A stretch of 64,000 nt of DNA, taken from ZC4RG25 sp023428365 (lineage in GTDB: Bacteria; Pseudomonadota; Alphaproteobacteria; Rhizobiales; Hyphomicrobiaceae). The position numbers and the translations under genes were made by a program. A model generated the notes under the pieces. That model was given only the letters and a program-made list of their open reading frames with translations. It had not been told where the DNA came from and searched no databases. Shown piece after piece: positions 51,754 to 61,338 of this stretch. The DNA is taken from assembly GCA_050283925.1 (NCBI GenBank), contig JBNOAI010000008.1:186001-250000 (forward strand), given 5' to 3'. Position 1 is the stretch's first letter. Every line of letters begins with the position of its first letter.

Positions 51754-54700
51754 TCAGGCCGGTTTGCGCCCCTTGGCCGCAACCTCGGCCAGCTCCGCGA
51801 TGAACTTGCGGACGCCTTTCAGGCGATGCTCGGGCAGATCCCAGTCGGCTTTGAAGACCAGTTTGTGATCGGCCTGCAGCTTCATGCGGTTACGCGCCTT
51901 CTGCATGACCGCGACAAGCCCCTCCGGATTGGAGAATGCATTGCGGCGGAAGGCAACGACGGCGCCTTTCGGACCAGCATCGACCTGCGCGATCCCGGCC
52001 TGTCGGCACAGTCCCTTGATTTCCATCACATCAAGCAGATGGCGGACTTCCAACGGCAGTTCGCCAAATCGATCAACCAGCTCCGCCGCAAACGAGTCGA
52101 TCTCCGAGCGCGTCTCCAATCCCGACAACCGCCGATAGAGCCCCAACCTGAGCTGCAGGTCGCTGACGTAGGTGTCCGGGATCAGGATCGCGGTGCCGAT
52201 CGCGATCTGCGGGCTCCACTGATCAGCCGCCTCACCCAGATCGCCGCCCTTGAGGGTGGCGACAGCTTCCTCCAGCATCGACTGATAGAGTTCGAAGCCC
52301 ACCTCGCGGATGTGTCCGGACTGTTCTTCGCCGAGCAGGTTTCCGGCGCCCCGGATGTCGAGATCGTGGCTCGCCAGCGAGAACCCGGCGCCCAGCGTAT
52401 CGAGCGAGTGCAAAACCTTGAGCCGCTTTTCGGCGCCCTCGGTCAACGCCTTGCCCGGCGGCGTCGTGAAATAGGCATAGGCGCGCGTCTTGGAGCGGCC
52501 GACACGTCCGCGGAGCTGATAGAGCTGGGCGAGACCGAACATATCGGCGCGATGCACGATCAGTGTGTTGGCGTTGGGCAAATCGAGCCCGGATTCCACG
52601 ATCGCCGTTGCCAGCAGGATGTCGTACTGGCCCTCGTAGAAGGCGGTCATGATGTCTTCCAGCTCCGTCACCGGAAGCTGGCCGTGGGCGCGGGCGAACT
52701 TCAGATCCGGCACCGCTTCGCGCAGAAACTCTGCGACGTCCTCCAGATCGGATACGCGCGGCACGACATAGAAGCTCTGTCCGCCACGGTAGCGCTCACG
52801 GCGCAACGCTTCGCGAATGATCACCGGATCGAATGGCGAGATGTACGTACGGACAGCCAAACGGTCGACCGGCGGCGTGGTGATCAGCGACAGCTCGCGG
52901 ACGCCCGATAGCGCCAATTGCAGCGTGCGCGGGATCGGCGTCGCCGACAGAGTCAGCACGTGCACGTCCTCGCGGAGCTGCTTCAGGCGCTCCTTGTGGC
53001 CAACGCCGAAGTGCTGCTCTTCGTCGATGATGAGCAGCCCGAGCCGGCCAAACTCGATCGACTTGCTCAGCAGCGCATGCGTGCCGACGGCGATGTCGAT
53101 CGTACCGTCCTTGAGACCAGCCTTGACCTCGGCCAGTTCTTTCGTCGGAACCAGACGCGAGGCACGACCGATGCGAACCGGTAGTCCACGGAACCGCTCC
53201 GTGAAGGTCTTGTAGTGCTGGCGCGCGAGCAACGTCGTCGGCACCACGACCGCGACCTGCATCCCGGCCATCGCAGCTACGAACGCCGCCCGCAGTGCGA
53301 CCTCGGTCTTGCCGAAACCGACGTCGCCGCACACGAGACGGTCCATCGGCTTGCCGGAACCGAGATCCTCTACCACCGCATCGATGCTGGATTGCTGATC
53401 TTCCGTCGCCTCATAGGGGAAGCGCGTGATGAACTCTTCGAACGCCCCCTCGGGCGGCGCCAGCACTGGCGCTTCACGCAACTGACGCATAGCTGCGATC
53501 TTGATCAGCTCGGAGGCGATCTCACGCAGCCGCTGTTTCAGCCGCGCCTTGCGCGATTGCCATGCTGTGCCGCCCAGCTTATCGAGCTGGACAGTTTCCG
53601 ACTCGGAGCCGAAACGCGACAGCAACTCGATGTTCTCGACCGGCAGATAGAGCTTGTCGCCGCCGGCATAGATGACGACGAGACAGTCGTGCGGTGCGCC
53701 CAGCGCGGTGATCGTCTCCAGCCCCTGGAAACGGCCGATGCCATGATCGACGTGGACGACCAGATCACCCACCGACAGGCTTGTTGCCTCGGTGATGACG
53801 TCGGCCGCGCGCTTGGCCTTACGACGCCGACGCACGAGGCGATCCCCGAGAATGTCCTGCTCGGCAATGACGGACAGTTCAGGCGTTTCGAACCCCTGTT
53901 CCAGACCCAGCACGGCGAGCGTCGGCAATCCTCCAGGCAGCGCCAGCGCGTCAGTGTAGTTATCAACCTTGCGGAATTCCTTCAGGCCATGGCTGGCCAG
54001 AAGCGTCGACAGCCGTTCGCGCGCGCCCGGCGTCCAGGCCGCGACGATCACCCGTTTGTTGGCTTCCAGCGCCCGGCCGATGTGAGTGACGACAGCGCCG
54101 AACAGATCGCCGCCCTCGCCCGTTCGTTCCGGCGCGAAGTTGCGCGCGGGCCGTCCATGCAAGCTTTCGACACCCGCCCGCTCGGCTTCCTCGAACGGCG
54201 TGAAGCGGCGCACCGTCATAGCTTCCAGCGCGGATCGCCATTCCTTGCCAGCAACGAACATCTGATCGGGCGGCACCGGCTTGTACGGCGGCGCGCCGAA
54301 CTTGGCGATTTCCAGCGCTTCGACGCGCGCCTCGTAATGCTCGGTAATCTGCTCGAAGCGCTTCTTGATCGCCTCGTCGGCGAGATGATCGAAGCTGACA
54401 TCGCTGCCGACCACGTAATCGAACAGCGTCTCGAGCTTGTCGTGGAACAGCGGCAGCCACTGCTCCATGCCCGGATAGCGCTGGCCGTCACTGATGGCTT
54501 GATACAGCGGATCGTCGCCGGTCGCGCCGCCAAAGAGTTCGACGTAGCGGCGGCGGAAGGTCTTCTCGGCTTCCTCACCGAACGCGACTTCGCTCACCGG
54601 CAGCAGGATGAGCTTCTGCAGAAGCTTCTGGGTCCGCTGGGTCTCGGCATCGAAGGTCTTGATGCTCTCCAGCGTGTCGCCGAAGAAATCGAGCCGCACC

Positions 54701-55239
54701 GGTGTCGCCCGTCCCGGCGGGAACAGGTCGAGGATGCCACCACGAACCGCGAACTCGCCCGGCTCCATCACCGTACCGGTACGTACGAAGCCGCCAAGCT
54801 GCAGCCGCATCACCAGCCGGTTCATGTCTATGCGCTGGCCGGGCGCCACCTGACGAATGGCGAGCCGCATCCAATCGCGCGGCGGCACGCGCTGCAGGAT
54901 GGAATTGACGGTTGTCAGCACCAGCGTCGGATGGCGGCGGCCACCACTAAGCAGACGCGCCAGCGCCGTCATCCGCTTGGAAACGATCTCAGAATTCGGC
55001 CCGACACGGTCGTAAGGCACCGTGTCCCAGGCCGGAAATACGATCACCCGCACCTGCGGATCGAAGAAGCTCAACGCCGTCTGCAGGGCCTCGAGGCGGC
55101 GATCGTCGCGGGCGACGTGCATCACCAGCCCCGATCCTGACCCCGCCACCGCCTCGCGCGCCAGACGCGCGAGCACCAGCGCATCGAGGCCCTCAGGCAC
55201 TCCGGACAGGATCAGGTCATGTCGAGACAGCGTATCCAT
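51754..55239 (-). CDS. mfd: Transcription-repair coupling factor
   Basis: A 1161-residue Mfd with all expected parts. The N-terminal UvrB-like region is followed by the RNA polymerase-interacting domain (VGDLVVHVDHGIGRFQGLE), the helicase core with Walker A CGDVGFGKTEVALRAAF, Walker B IIDEEQHFGV, motif III LTLSATPIPRTL, motif VI QLRGRVGRSKTRAYAYF, and the C-terminal TRCF domain. It releases stalled RNA polymerase and recruits UvrA. The length is normal. It lies 50 bases downstream of sdhE, and the pair faces recG. Confidence 0.97.
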   Translation of the reverse strand: MDTLSRHDLILSGVPEGLDALVLARLAREAVAGSGSGLVMHVARDDRRLEALQTALSFFDPQVRVIVFPAWDTVPYDRVGPNSEIVSKRMTALARLLSGGRRHPTLVLTTVNSILQRVPPRDWMRLAIRQVAPGQRIDMNRLVMRLQLGGFVRTGTVMEPGEFAVRGGILDLFPPGRATPVRLDFFGDTLESIKTFDAETQRTQKLLQKLILLPVSEVAFGEEAEKTFRRRYVELFGGATGDDPLYQAISDGQRYPGMEQWLPLFHDKLETLFDYVVGSDVSFDHLADEAIKKRFEQITEHYEARVEALEIAKFGAPPYKPVPPDQMFVAGKEWRSALEAMTVRRFTPFEEAERAGVESLHGRPARNFAPERTGEGGDLFGAVVTHIGRALEANKRVIVAAWTPGARERLSTLLASHGLKEFRKVDNYTDALALPGGLPTLAVLGLEQGFETPELSVIAEQDILGDRLVRRRRKAKRAADVITEATSLSVGDLVVHVDHGIGRFQGLETITALGAPHDCLVVIYAGGDKLYLPVENIELLSRFGSESETVQLDKLGGTAWQSRKARLKQRLREIASELIKIAAMRQLREAPVLAPPEGAFEEFITRFPYEATEDQQSSIDAVVEDLGSGKPMDRLVCGDVGFGKTEVALRAAFVAAMAGMQVAVVVPTTLLARQHYKTFTERFRGLPVRIGRASRLVPTKELAEVKAGLKDGTIDIAVGTHALLSKSIEFGRLGLLIIDEEQHFGVGHKERLKQLREDVHVLTLSATPIPRTLQLALSGVRELSLITTPPVDRLAVRTYISPFDPVIIREALRRERYRGGQSFYVVPRVSDLEDVAEFLREAVPDLKFARAHGQLPVTELEDIMTAFYEGQYDILLATAIVESGLDLPNANTLIVHRADMFGLAQLYQLRGRVGRSKTRAYAYFTTPPGKALTEGAEKRLKVLHSLDTLGAGFSLASHDLDIRGAGNLLGEEQSGHIREVGFELYQSMLEEAVATLKGGDLGEAADQWSPQIAIGTAILIPDTYVSDLQLRLGLYRRLSGLETRSEIDSFAAELVDRFGELPLEVRHLLDVMEIKGLCRQAGIAQVDAGPKGAVVAFRRNAFSNPEGLVAVMQKARNRMKLQADHKLVFKADWDLPEHRLKGVRKFIAELAEVAAKGRKPA

Positions 55240-55289
55240 CGAATTCCCGTGCCCACCATCGGCGGCGGGCTCAAATCAAACAAGAAAAC

Positions 55290-55559
55290 CTAGGCGAGGC
55301 CGTGAAACCTGCGCAGGGTTACAACCAGATCCTCGAACTCGCGGCCCTTCACCAGCTCAGGAGACGTGAGCCATTGGTGCAACTCCGGATCGGGCAGCGC
55401 AATGAAACGCTCGAAGTGATCGAGCGCTTCGGGGGTGATCTCCGGCAGAACAGCCTCGGCATAGCGCCCGAGAAACCAATCCATCTCTTTGGTTCCACGA
55501 TGGTTCGCGCGATAGGCCGCTCGCCGCCGCCGCGTGTCGAGGTCATCGACTGCCATCAA
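55290..55559 (-). CDS. sdhE: FAD assembly factor SdhE (DUF339)
   Basis: An 89-residue helical protein. YRANHRGTKEMDWFLGRYAE contains the RGxxE motif needed to attach FAD covalently to SdhA. The homologue in mitochondria is SDHAF2. No sdh genes are in the window; the mfd-sdhE-recG arrangement is common in Rhizobiales. ATG 55559 is directly followed by a second ATG. Confidence 0.92.
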   Translation of the reverse strand: MMAVDDLDTRRRRAAYRANHRGTKEMDWFLGRYAEAVLPEITPEALDHFERFIALPDPELHQWLTSPELVKGREFEDLVVTLRRFHGLA

Positions 55560-55722
55560 ACCGGATCCTTGCCGCTTTGGATATCCCTGCGGGCGCCTTG
55601 ACGCTTGCCGCCCCTGCCGCCAACGTGCAGCGCCAGAGGGTGATATAGCGCCAGCGCCGCTCAGCGCAAAGGGTTACGTCAGCTTGTGACGCGGGTGAGC
55701 CAAGGGGACCGAGTACCACGCC

Positions 55723-57837
55723 ATGCGCCCGAATGCGCTGACACCGTTGTTCGCTTCGGCAGAGACGCTCTCCGGCGTCGGCCCGCGCGTGCTGGTGTTC
55801 CTGCGCAAAGCCTTGCGCCTACCCCCCGGCGTTACCGAACCGCGCATCGTCGATCTGCTGTGGCATACGCCGACCGGCGTCATCGACCGGCGCGCTGAGC
55901 CGACCGTCGCGGATGCGGTTCCTGGCACCATTGCGACGTTCGCGGTGCGAGTCCTCAAGCACAAGCCGCCGCCCCGCGGAAATATGAAGGCCCCCTATAA
56001 GGTCTCCTGCGAGGACGACACCGGCCGCATCGACCTTGTGTTCTTCCATGCCGAGCGCAAATTCGTGGAGCGGCAGCTTCCGGTTGGCGAAATTCGCTAC
56101 ATCTCGGGCCGGGTCGAGCGCTATAGCGATACGTTGCAGATGGCACATCCCGACTACATCGTCGGCCCGGATGCGCGTTCCGACTTGCCGATGCTCGAGC
56201 CGGTGCATCCCCTCACAGCCGGTCTGTCGGGCAAAATTCTGATCAAGCTGATGCGTCAGGCCGTTGAACGAATGCCAGACCTGCCCGAATGGCAGGAGCC
56301 GCGCTGGCTGACGAGCCGCAACTGGCCCTCGGCGCGCGAGGCGGTTCTCCGGTTGCACAAGCCGCAGGATACCGATGATGTCTCGGCCGCCTCCGCCCCA
56401 TGGCAGCGGCTGGCCTATGACGAACTGCTCGCGGGACAGGTCGCGCTGACCTTGGTACGGCAGAGCTTCAAGGCCCAGCGCGGGCGCGCCATTGTCGGTG
56501 ACGGACGCATCCGCCGCGCGCTGACGGCCGCCCTGCCCTTCGCGCTGACCAACTCCCAGCAGCAGGCGCTGCGCGACATCGAAACCGACATGAAGACCCC
56601 GCAGCGGATGTTGCGGCTGCTGCAGGGTGATGTCGGCTCGGGCAAAACCGCCGTGGCGCTGATGTCGATGGCGATTGCCGTGGAAGACGGCGCGCAGGCC
56701 GCACTGATGGCGCCGACAGAAGTTCTCGCCCGCCAGCATGTCGAGACGATCTTCCCGTTAGCGGAAAAGGCGGGGCTACGCATCGGGCTGCTGACCGGTC
56801 GTGAGAAAGGCAAGCCGCGCGCCGAAGTGCTCAAGCGGCTGGCCTCGGGCGAAATCGACATCCTGATCGGCACGCACGCGCTGTTCCAGGAGGACGTGGT
56901 ATTCCGCGATCTGGCGTTTGCTGTGATCGACGAACAGCACCGTTTTGGCGTGCATCAGCGGTTGGCCTTGCAGTCCAAGGGGGGCACTGGCGTCGCCGAC
57001 GTGCTGGTGATGACCGCAACGCCGATCCCGCGCACGCTGCTCATGACGCACTACGGCGACCTCGACGTCTCGCGGCTGATCGAAAAGCCGCCCGGACGCA
57101 AGCCGATCAAAACCACGATGCCGCCTGTGGGCCGGTTGGAAGACGTCATCGAAGGCCTCAAACGGCAGATCACCCAGGGCGCGCAGATCTATTGGGTGTG
57201 CCCGCTGATCGAAAGCTCCGACAAGTCCGAGCTGGCCGCTGCCGAGGAACGCGCGGCGCATCTCACCCAGATCTTCGGCCAAACCGTGGGACTGCTGCAC
57301 GGCGCGATGTCAGGCGCCGCCAAGGACAAGACCATGGCCGCCTTCGCCGAGGGCCAGCTCAACATCCTGGTCGCGACGACGGTGATCGAGGTCGGCGTCA
57401 ACGTGCCCAACGCCAACATCATGGTGATCGAGCACGCCGAGCGGTTCGGGCTGGCACAGCTTCATCAGTTGCGCGGCCGCGTGGGCCGTGGCGACCGGCA
57501 ATCCTACTGCTTGCTGCTGCACGCCGAGCCACTGGGCGAAACCGCCGGGAAGCGCCTCGCGATGATGTGCGAGACCGAGGACGGCTTCCTGATCGCGGAA
57601 AAGGATCTGGAACTGCGCGGCGGCGGCGAAGTGCTGGGCGCGCGCCAAAGCGGCATGCCGGAGTATCGCGTCGCCAACGTCCCGAATTTCGAGACGCTAC
57701 TGGCCGCCGCGCGCGATGACGCGAAGCTGCTGCTGCACGAGGATCCCGACCTCACCAGCCCGCGCGGCCAAGCCATCCGGACGCTACTGTATCTGTTCGA
57801 GTGCGATGAAGCTGTTCGGTTGTTCCGGGCCGCGTAG
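55723..57837 (+). CDS. recG: ATP-dependent DNA helicase RecG
   Basis: A 704-residue helicase. The N-terminal wedge (OB) domain spans about residues 60-150 (RIDLVFFHAERKFVERQL), then Walker A LLQGDVGSGKTAVAL, Walker B FAVIDEQHRFGVHQR, motif III VMTATPIPRTLLM, and the C-terminal QLRGRVGRGDRQSYCLLL. It remodels stalled forks and Holliday junctions. It is divergent from sdhE-mfd and followed by a palindromic repeat block. Confidence 0.97.
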   Translation: MRPNALTPLFASAETLSGVGPRVLVFLRKALRLPPGVTEPRIVDLLWHTPTGVIDRRAEPTVADAVPGTIATFAVRVLKHKPPPRGNMKAPYKVSCEDDTGRIDLVFFHAERKFVERQLPVGEIRYISGRVERYSDTLQMAHPDYIVGPDARSDLPMLEPVHPLTAGLSGKILIKLMRQAVERMPDLPEWQEPRWLTSRNWPSAREAVLRLHKPQDTDDVSAASAPWQRLAYDELLAGQVALTLVRQSFKAQRGRAIVGDGRIRRALTAALPFALTNSQQQALRDIETDMKTPQRMLRLLQGDVGSGKTAVALMSMAIAVEDGAQAALMAPTEVLARQHVETIFPLAEKAGLRIGLLTGREKGKPRAEVLKRLASGEIDILIGTHALFQEDVVFRDLAFAVIDEQHRFGVHQRLALQSKGGTGVADVLVMTATPIPRTLLMTHYGDLDVSRLIEKPPGRKPIKTTMPPVGRLEDVIEGLKRQITQGAQIYWVCPLIESSDKSELAAAEERAAHLTQIFGQTVGLLHGAMSGAAKDKTMAAFAEGQLNILVATTVIEVGVNVPNANIMVIEHAERFGLAQLHQLRGRVGRGDRQSYCLLLHAEPLGETAGKRLAMMCETEDGFLIAEKDLELRGGGEVLGARQSGMPEYRVANVPNFETLLAAARDDAKLLLHEDPDLTSPRGQAIRTLLYLFECDEAVRLFRAA

Positions 57838-57853
57838 ACATCCCCAAACCGTC

Positions 57854-57873
57854 ATTTCCGCGTAGGCGGAAAT
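57854..57873. repeat. Short hairpin element after recG
   Basis: ATTTCCGC and GCGGAAAT form a perfect 8-base stem around GTAG. It starts 16 bases after the recG stop and could act as part of its terminator or as the first unit of the repeat block. Confidence 0.6.
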
Positions 57874-57972
57874 CCAGACCTGTTGGTCGACTCAAAGGAG
57901 ACGCATCTGGATGCCCGCCACCGCGGGCACGCCGGTTCTGGGCGGCGTCATGGTGAGCGACATTCTTCACGG

Positions 57973-58069
57973 CCCTGGGTCCCGGATCGCGCTGCGCGCG
58001 TCCGGGATGACAAGCAGTGAAACTGTCATCCCGGTCGGAGCGCAAAGCGCGGAGAGCCGGGACCCAGGG
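57973..58069. repeat. Large palindromic intergenic repeat
   Basis: Outer arms CCCTGGGTCCCGG (57973-57985) and CCGGGACCCAGGG (58057-58069) and inner arms around CCGGGATGACA/TGTCATCCCGG allow a hairpin of nearly 100 bases. Text of this kind is repeated many times in Bradyrhizobium/Rhodopseudomonas/Afipia genomes, from my knowledge of these sequences. It lies between two stop codons. Confidence 0.75.
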
Positions 58070-58133
58070 TCCAACTCTCAACGCTCACTCTAAACTTTGC
58101 GATATCCGGATGCGCTCAGTGAATAGCGCCCCT

Positions 58134-58556
58134 TCAATCGAACGAGACCTTCGAGCTGCGTTGTTTCTTGACCTGACCGCGGCGCTCCTTGCCTTCCAGC
58201 CGCCGCTCCTTTGAAGCCCGCGTCGGACGGGTCGCTACGCGATATTTCGGAACGACGGTGGCCTCGCGCACAAGCTCCACCAGACGCTCGCGGGCATCGG
58301 AGCGGTTCATATCCTGCGTGCGGTGGCGGTCGGCGCGGATGACGAGCACGCCGTCCTTGGTCAGCCGCCGCCCGGCCAATCGACGCAACCGTGCCCGCAC
58401 CGCAGGCGGCAGGTTCGGGCTCGCCTCGACGTTGAAGCGCAACTCCACCGCCGTCGAGACCTTGTTGACGTTCTGGCCTCCCGGCCCTGCGGCTCGAATG
58501 AACTGTTCCTCGAGTTCGCTCTCGGGAATGCTGATCGTATCGGTCACACGCAGCAT
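58134..58556 (-). CDS. arfB: Peptidyl-tRNA hydrolase ArfB (stalled-ribosome rescue)
   Basis: A 140-residue ICT1/YaeJ-type release factor. AAGPGGQNVNKVSTAVELRF has the catalytic GGQ, and the C-terminal tail is Lys/Arg-rich (RRLEGKERRGQVKKQRS), needed to enter the empty mRNA channel. It frees stalled ribosomes without a stop codon. ATG 58556 is fixed by AGGAG six bases upstream. It is divergent from the LpxL-type gene. Confidence 0.93.
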   Translation of the reverse strand: MLRVTDTISIPESELEEQFIRAAGPGGQNVNKVSTAVELRFNVEASPNLPPAVRARLRRLAGRRLTKDGVLVIRADRHRTQDMNRSDARERLVELVREATVVPKYRVATRPTRASKERRLEGKERRGQVKKQRSSKVSFD

Positions 58557-58713
58557 CGTATGCTCCTGCGGGCCACTGTCGCGCCCCCTCTGTGCCTCCC
58601 GTGTGGCGCGAATCCGACCATCGGACAAGCGTCCTGCGATACAGTAATGCTTGCACTCCACAGCATGGCTTGGCATCACCCCCATTCCATCACAACGGCA
58701 GGCCCTTCAGCAC

Positions 58714-59664
58714 GTGCCACCACAACCATCGACAGCGCGAGGCAAATCGCGCGAGCCGACATTTCTGCGCGACCTCCAGTACCGGCTGGAGTACGCGCTG
58801 CTGCGCACGATCGTGGGCATGATCCGCGCGATGCCGCTCGATACCGCTGTGTCCTTCTCCGCCCGCTGGTGGCGGCGACTGGCCCCGCGCGTCTCCCCCA
58901 AGCGGCATGAGCGGGCGCTGACCAATCTGGCGATCGCCTTCCCCGAAAAGACCGCCGAAGAGCGCCTTGCCATCTGTATGGCTCATTGGGAAAATCTCGG
59001 ACGCGTCATGGCCGAGACGATGCAAATCGATCGCATCATCAAGGAGCCGGACCGCATCGAAATCGAAAGCGCCGCGATCTTCCAGCGCTACAAGGACAAG
59101 CTCGGCCCGGCGATCGGCGTATCCTTGCACATGGGCAATTGGGAGCTCGCGATCTGGCCGCTGGTCGCGGCGGGCGCCAATCCGGCTGCGGTGTATCGCT
59201 CGGTGAACAATCCGTACGTCGATCGCTATCTGCGCGAGCAACGCAAAGACCTGTATCCTGGCGGACTGCTGGGCCGTGGAAAGGTTGATGGGGACCATGG
59301 CGAAAGCCAGCGCACCGCGCGCCTGATCACCGATTATGTCCGCCAAGGCGGGCGGCTCGGTCTCGTCTGCGACCTCTACGATCGCACGGGCATCCCGGTG
59401 CCGTTCTTCGGCAAGGAGGCGAAAACCCAAGCCATTGCCGCGATGATCGGCCGTCGTGTCGGCGCGCGGGTTTGGATGGCGCGATGCCTCCGCGTCGGGA
59501 CTGAAAGCCGCTTTCGCGTTCAGCTGAGGGAGCTGAAAATCCCCCGTTCTGCCAATCAGTCGAATGACGTCCGTGCCGCAATGTGCGACATGCAGCAACA
59601 ATTCGAGGAATGGGTTCGAGAAGCACCGGAACAGTGGATGTGGTCCAATCGGCGTTGGAGCTAG
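58714..59664 (+). CDS. LpxL/HtrB-type lipid A acyltransferase
   Basis: A 316-residue membrane-associated acyltransferase. SLHMGNWELA carries the H-x4-E catalytic motif, GGRLGLVCDLYDRTGIPVPF is the second conserved block, and the N-terminal LRTIVGMIRAMPLD region is hydrophobic. It should add a secondary acyl chain to Kdo2-lipid IV-A or act on a related lipid. The start is GTG 58714, in front of which no strong Shine-Dalgarno sequence is visible; the frame extends to a TTG at 58651. It stands apart from the lpx cluster. Confidence 0.82.
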   Translation: MPPQPSTARGKSREPTFLRDLQYRLEYALLRTIVGMIRAMPLDTAVSFSARWWRRLAPRVSPKRHERALTNLAIAFPEKTAEERLAICMAHWENLGRVMAETMQIDRIIKEPDRIEIESAAIFQRYKDKLGPAIGVSLHMGNWELAIWPLVAAGANPAAVYRSVNNPYVDRYLREQRKDLYPGGLLGRGKVDGDHGESQRTARLITDYVRQGGRLGLVCDLYDRTGIPVPFFGKEAKTQAIAAMIGRRVGARVWMARCLRVGTESRFRVQLRELKIPRSANQSNDVRAAMCDMQQQFEEWVREAPEQWMWSNRRWS

Positions 59665-59721
59665 ACTGCGGCAACGCGCGCATCCTGCGCCGGTCCGCAT
59701 TCAATTACCCTTGGAGGTGTA

Positions 59722-60774
59722 ATGCCTGCCACACGTACACCCGCTGGTTTTTATAAGCCGCTCGCCATTGGCGCACCTGAACCGCTCCGCCGGCTTCCTG
59801 TCCGCCTGGAGCGGATGATCCATTTCGTGCCGCCGCACAATGCCAAGATCCGCGCTCGCCTCGCCGACGTGATCGGTCAGGTCGACGTCGTGCTGGGCAA
59901 TCTGGAAGACGCCATCGCCGCCGAGGATAAAGAGGCCGCGCGGCGCGGCTTCATCGAGATGGCGAACGAACATGATTTCGGCGCGACCGGGCTTTGGACC
60001 CGCATCAATGCGCTCAACTCACCATGGGCGCTCGATGACATCACCGAGATTGTCTCGAATGTCGGGGCAAAGCTTGATGTGATCATGCTGCCTAAGGTCG
60101 ATGGGCCCTGGGACGTCCACTATCTCGATCAGCTGTTGGCACAGCTCGAAGCCCGCCACAAACTGCCCAAGCCGATCCTCATCCACGCCATTCTCGAGAC
60201 CGCCGAGGGCGTCTCGAACGTCGAGGAGATCGCCGCGGCCAGTCCGCGTATGCACGGCATGAGCCTCGGCCCGGCCGACCTCGCAGCCTCGCGCGGCATG
60301 AAAACCACTCGCGTCGGCGGTGGGCATCCGTCCTACGGCGTGCTGGCTGATGCTGCTTCCGGCGGCACACCTCGGACGCTGTTCCAGCAAGATCTCTGGC
60401 ATTACACCGTCGCGAAGATGGTCGATGCCTGCCAGCGCAACGGTATCCGTCCCTTCTATGGACCGTTCGGCGATTTTTCCGATGACGACGCCTGCGAAAG
60501 CCAGTTCCGCAATGCCTTCCTGATGGGCTGCGCCGGCACGTGGTCGCTTCATCCCAAGCAGATTGCGATCGCCAAGCGCGTGTTCAGTCCTGACCCGGCG
60601 GAAGTCGCCATGGCCCGTCGCATTCTCGACGCGATGCCGGATGGCACCGGCGCCGTTATGATCGATGGCAAGATGCAGGACGATGCCACCTGGAAGCAGG
60701 CGAAAGTAATTGTAGACTTGGCAGAACTCGTCGCAGCCAAAGATCCGGAGCGGGCTGCGGCTTACGCGTTTTGA
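59722..60774 (+). CDS. Malyl-CoA/beta-methylmalyl-CoA lyase
   Basis: A 350-residue HpcH/HpaI-family enzyme. GNLEDAIAAEDKEAARRG, ILIHAILETAEGVSNVEEI and GMSLGPADLAASRGMKTT match L-malyl-CoA lyases (Mcl1); metal ligands are the Glu in ILETAEG and the Asp in GPADLA. It cleaves malyl-CoA to acetyl-CoA and glyoxylate, as used in the ethylmalonyl-CoA pathway or serine cycle. GGAGG lies just before ATG 59722. No other gene of these pathways is nearby. hspQ follows by 41 bases. Confidence 0.9.
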   Translation: MPATRTPAGFYKPLAIGAPEPLRRLPVRLERMIHFVPPHNAKIRARLADVIGQVDVVLGNLEDAIAAEDKEAARRGFIEMANEHDFGATGLWTRINALNSPWALDDITEIVSNVGAKLDVIMLPKVDGPWDVHYLDQLLAQLEARHKLPKPILIHAILETAEGVSNVEEIAAASPRMHGMSLGPADLAASRGMKTTRVGGGHPSYGVLADAASGGTPRTLFQQDLWHYTVAKMVDACQRNGIRPFYGPFGDFSDDDACESQFRNAFLMGCAGTWSLHPKQIAIAKRVFSPDPAEVAMARRILDAMPDGTGAVMIDGKMQDDATWKQAKVIVDLAELVAAKDPERAAAYAF

Positions 60775-60815
60775 AACTCAATGTGAGGTTGCTGCAACAG
60801 CAAGGGGGAGGAGTT

Positions 60816-61238
60816 ATGCGTTATGGTGGCCCGGATGTTCGGGCTCAGGTCGCCGGTATTGATTTCTCTGGGACCGAGACCAGAGACGACGCGATCGGTT
60901 CCGACATGAACAAAATCCGTCTGGCGAAGTATGCGATCGGTCAAGTGGTTCGCCACCGCTTCTACCCGTTCCGTGGGGTGGTCTTCGATATCGACCCCGT
61001 GTTCGACAACACCGAGGAATGGTGGCAGTCGATCCCCGAGGATATTCGTCCGCACAAGGATCAGCCCTTCTACCATCTGCTGGCTGAGAACGCGGAGACG
61101 GAATACGTCGCCTATGTTTCGGAGCAGAACCTGCTGCCGGATGACAGCGGCACCCCACTGCGGCATCCTAAAGTGCTGGAACTGTTTTCAGAAACCGAGA
61201 ACGGCGAGTATCAGGCGACGTTCGTGCAGGAGCACTGA
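60816..61238 (+). CDS. hspQ: Heat shock protein HspQ (YccV/hemimethylated DNA-binding)
   Basis: A 140-residue protein. AKYAIGQVVRHRFYPFRGVV then FDIDPVFDNTEEWW, and FYHLLAENAETEYVAYVSEQ are the HspQ signatures. HspQ affects DnaA stability and Lon/ClpS-type proteolysis in enteric bacteria. ATG 60816 is preferred since GGGGGAGGAG lies just upstream; this adds about 30 residues to the core family start at ATG 60906. A bidirectional terminator follows. Confidence 0.88.
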   Translation: MRYGGPDVRAQVAGIDFSGTETRDDAIGSDMNKIRLAKYAIGQVVRHRFYPFRGVVFDIDPVFDNTEEWWQSIPEDIRPHKDQPFYHLLAENAETEYVAYVSEQNLLPDDSGTPLRHPKVLELFSETENGEYQATFVQEH

Positions 61239-61288
61239 ACACGGTCGGCACCGCCGCCTGTTCGTCTGATTGGTCTGTCGGAAAACAA

Positions 61289-61315
61289 AGAAGCCGCCCC
61301 GAAGAGGCGGCTTCT
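61289..61315. terminator. Bidirectional terminator of hspQ and the IalB-family gene
   Basis: AGAAGCCGCC (61289-61298) and GGCGGCTTCT (61306-61315) form a perfect 10-base stem with a seven-base loop between two convergent stops. A short A-rich run lies to the left. Confidence 0.8.
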
Positions 61316-61338
61316 GTCATTTCGGCGAGGAGCTCCCG

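Noticed and set aside
53215..55140. A 641-codon open frame on the plus strand opposite mfd
   Set aside because: mfd is certain on the other strand. The frame is Arg/Gln/His/Leu-rich, the usual result of reading GC-rich coding sequence backwards, and has no recognisable motif.
58690..59700. A 336-codon open frame opposite the LpxL-type gene
   Set aside because: The composition is that of antisense reading; the plus-strand gene has its catalytic motif.
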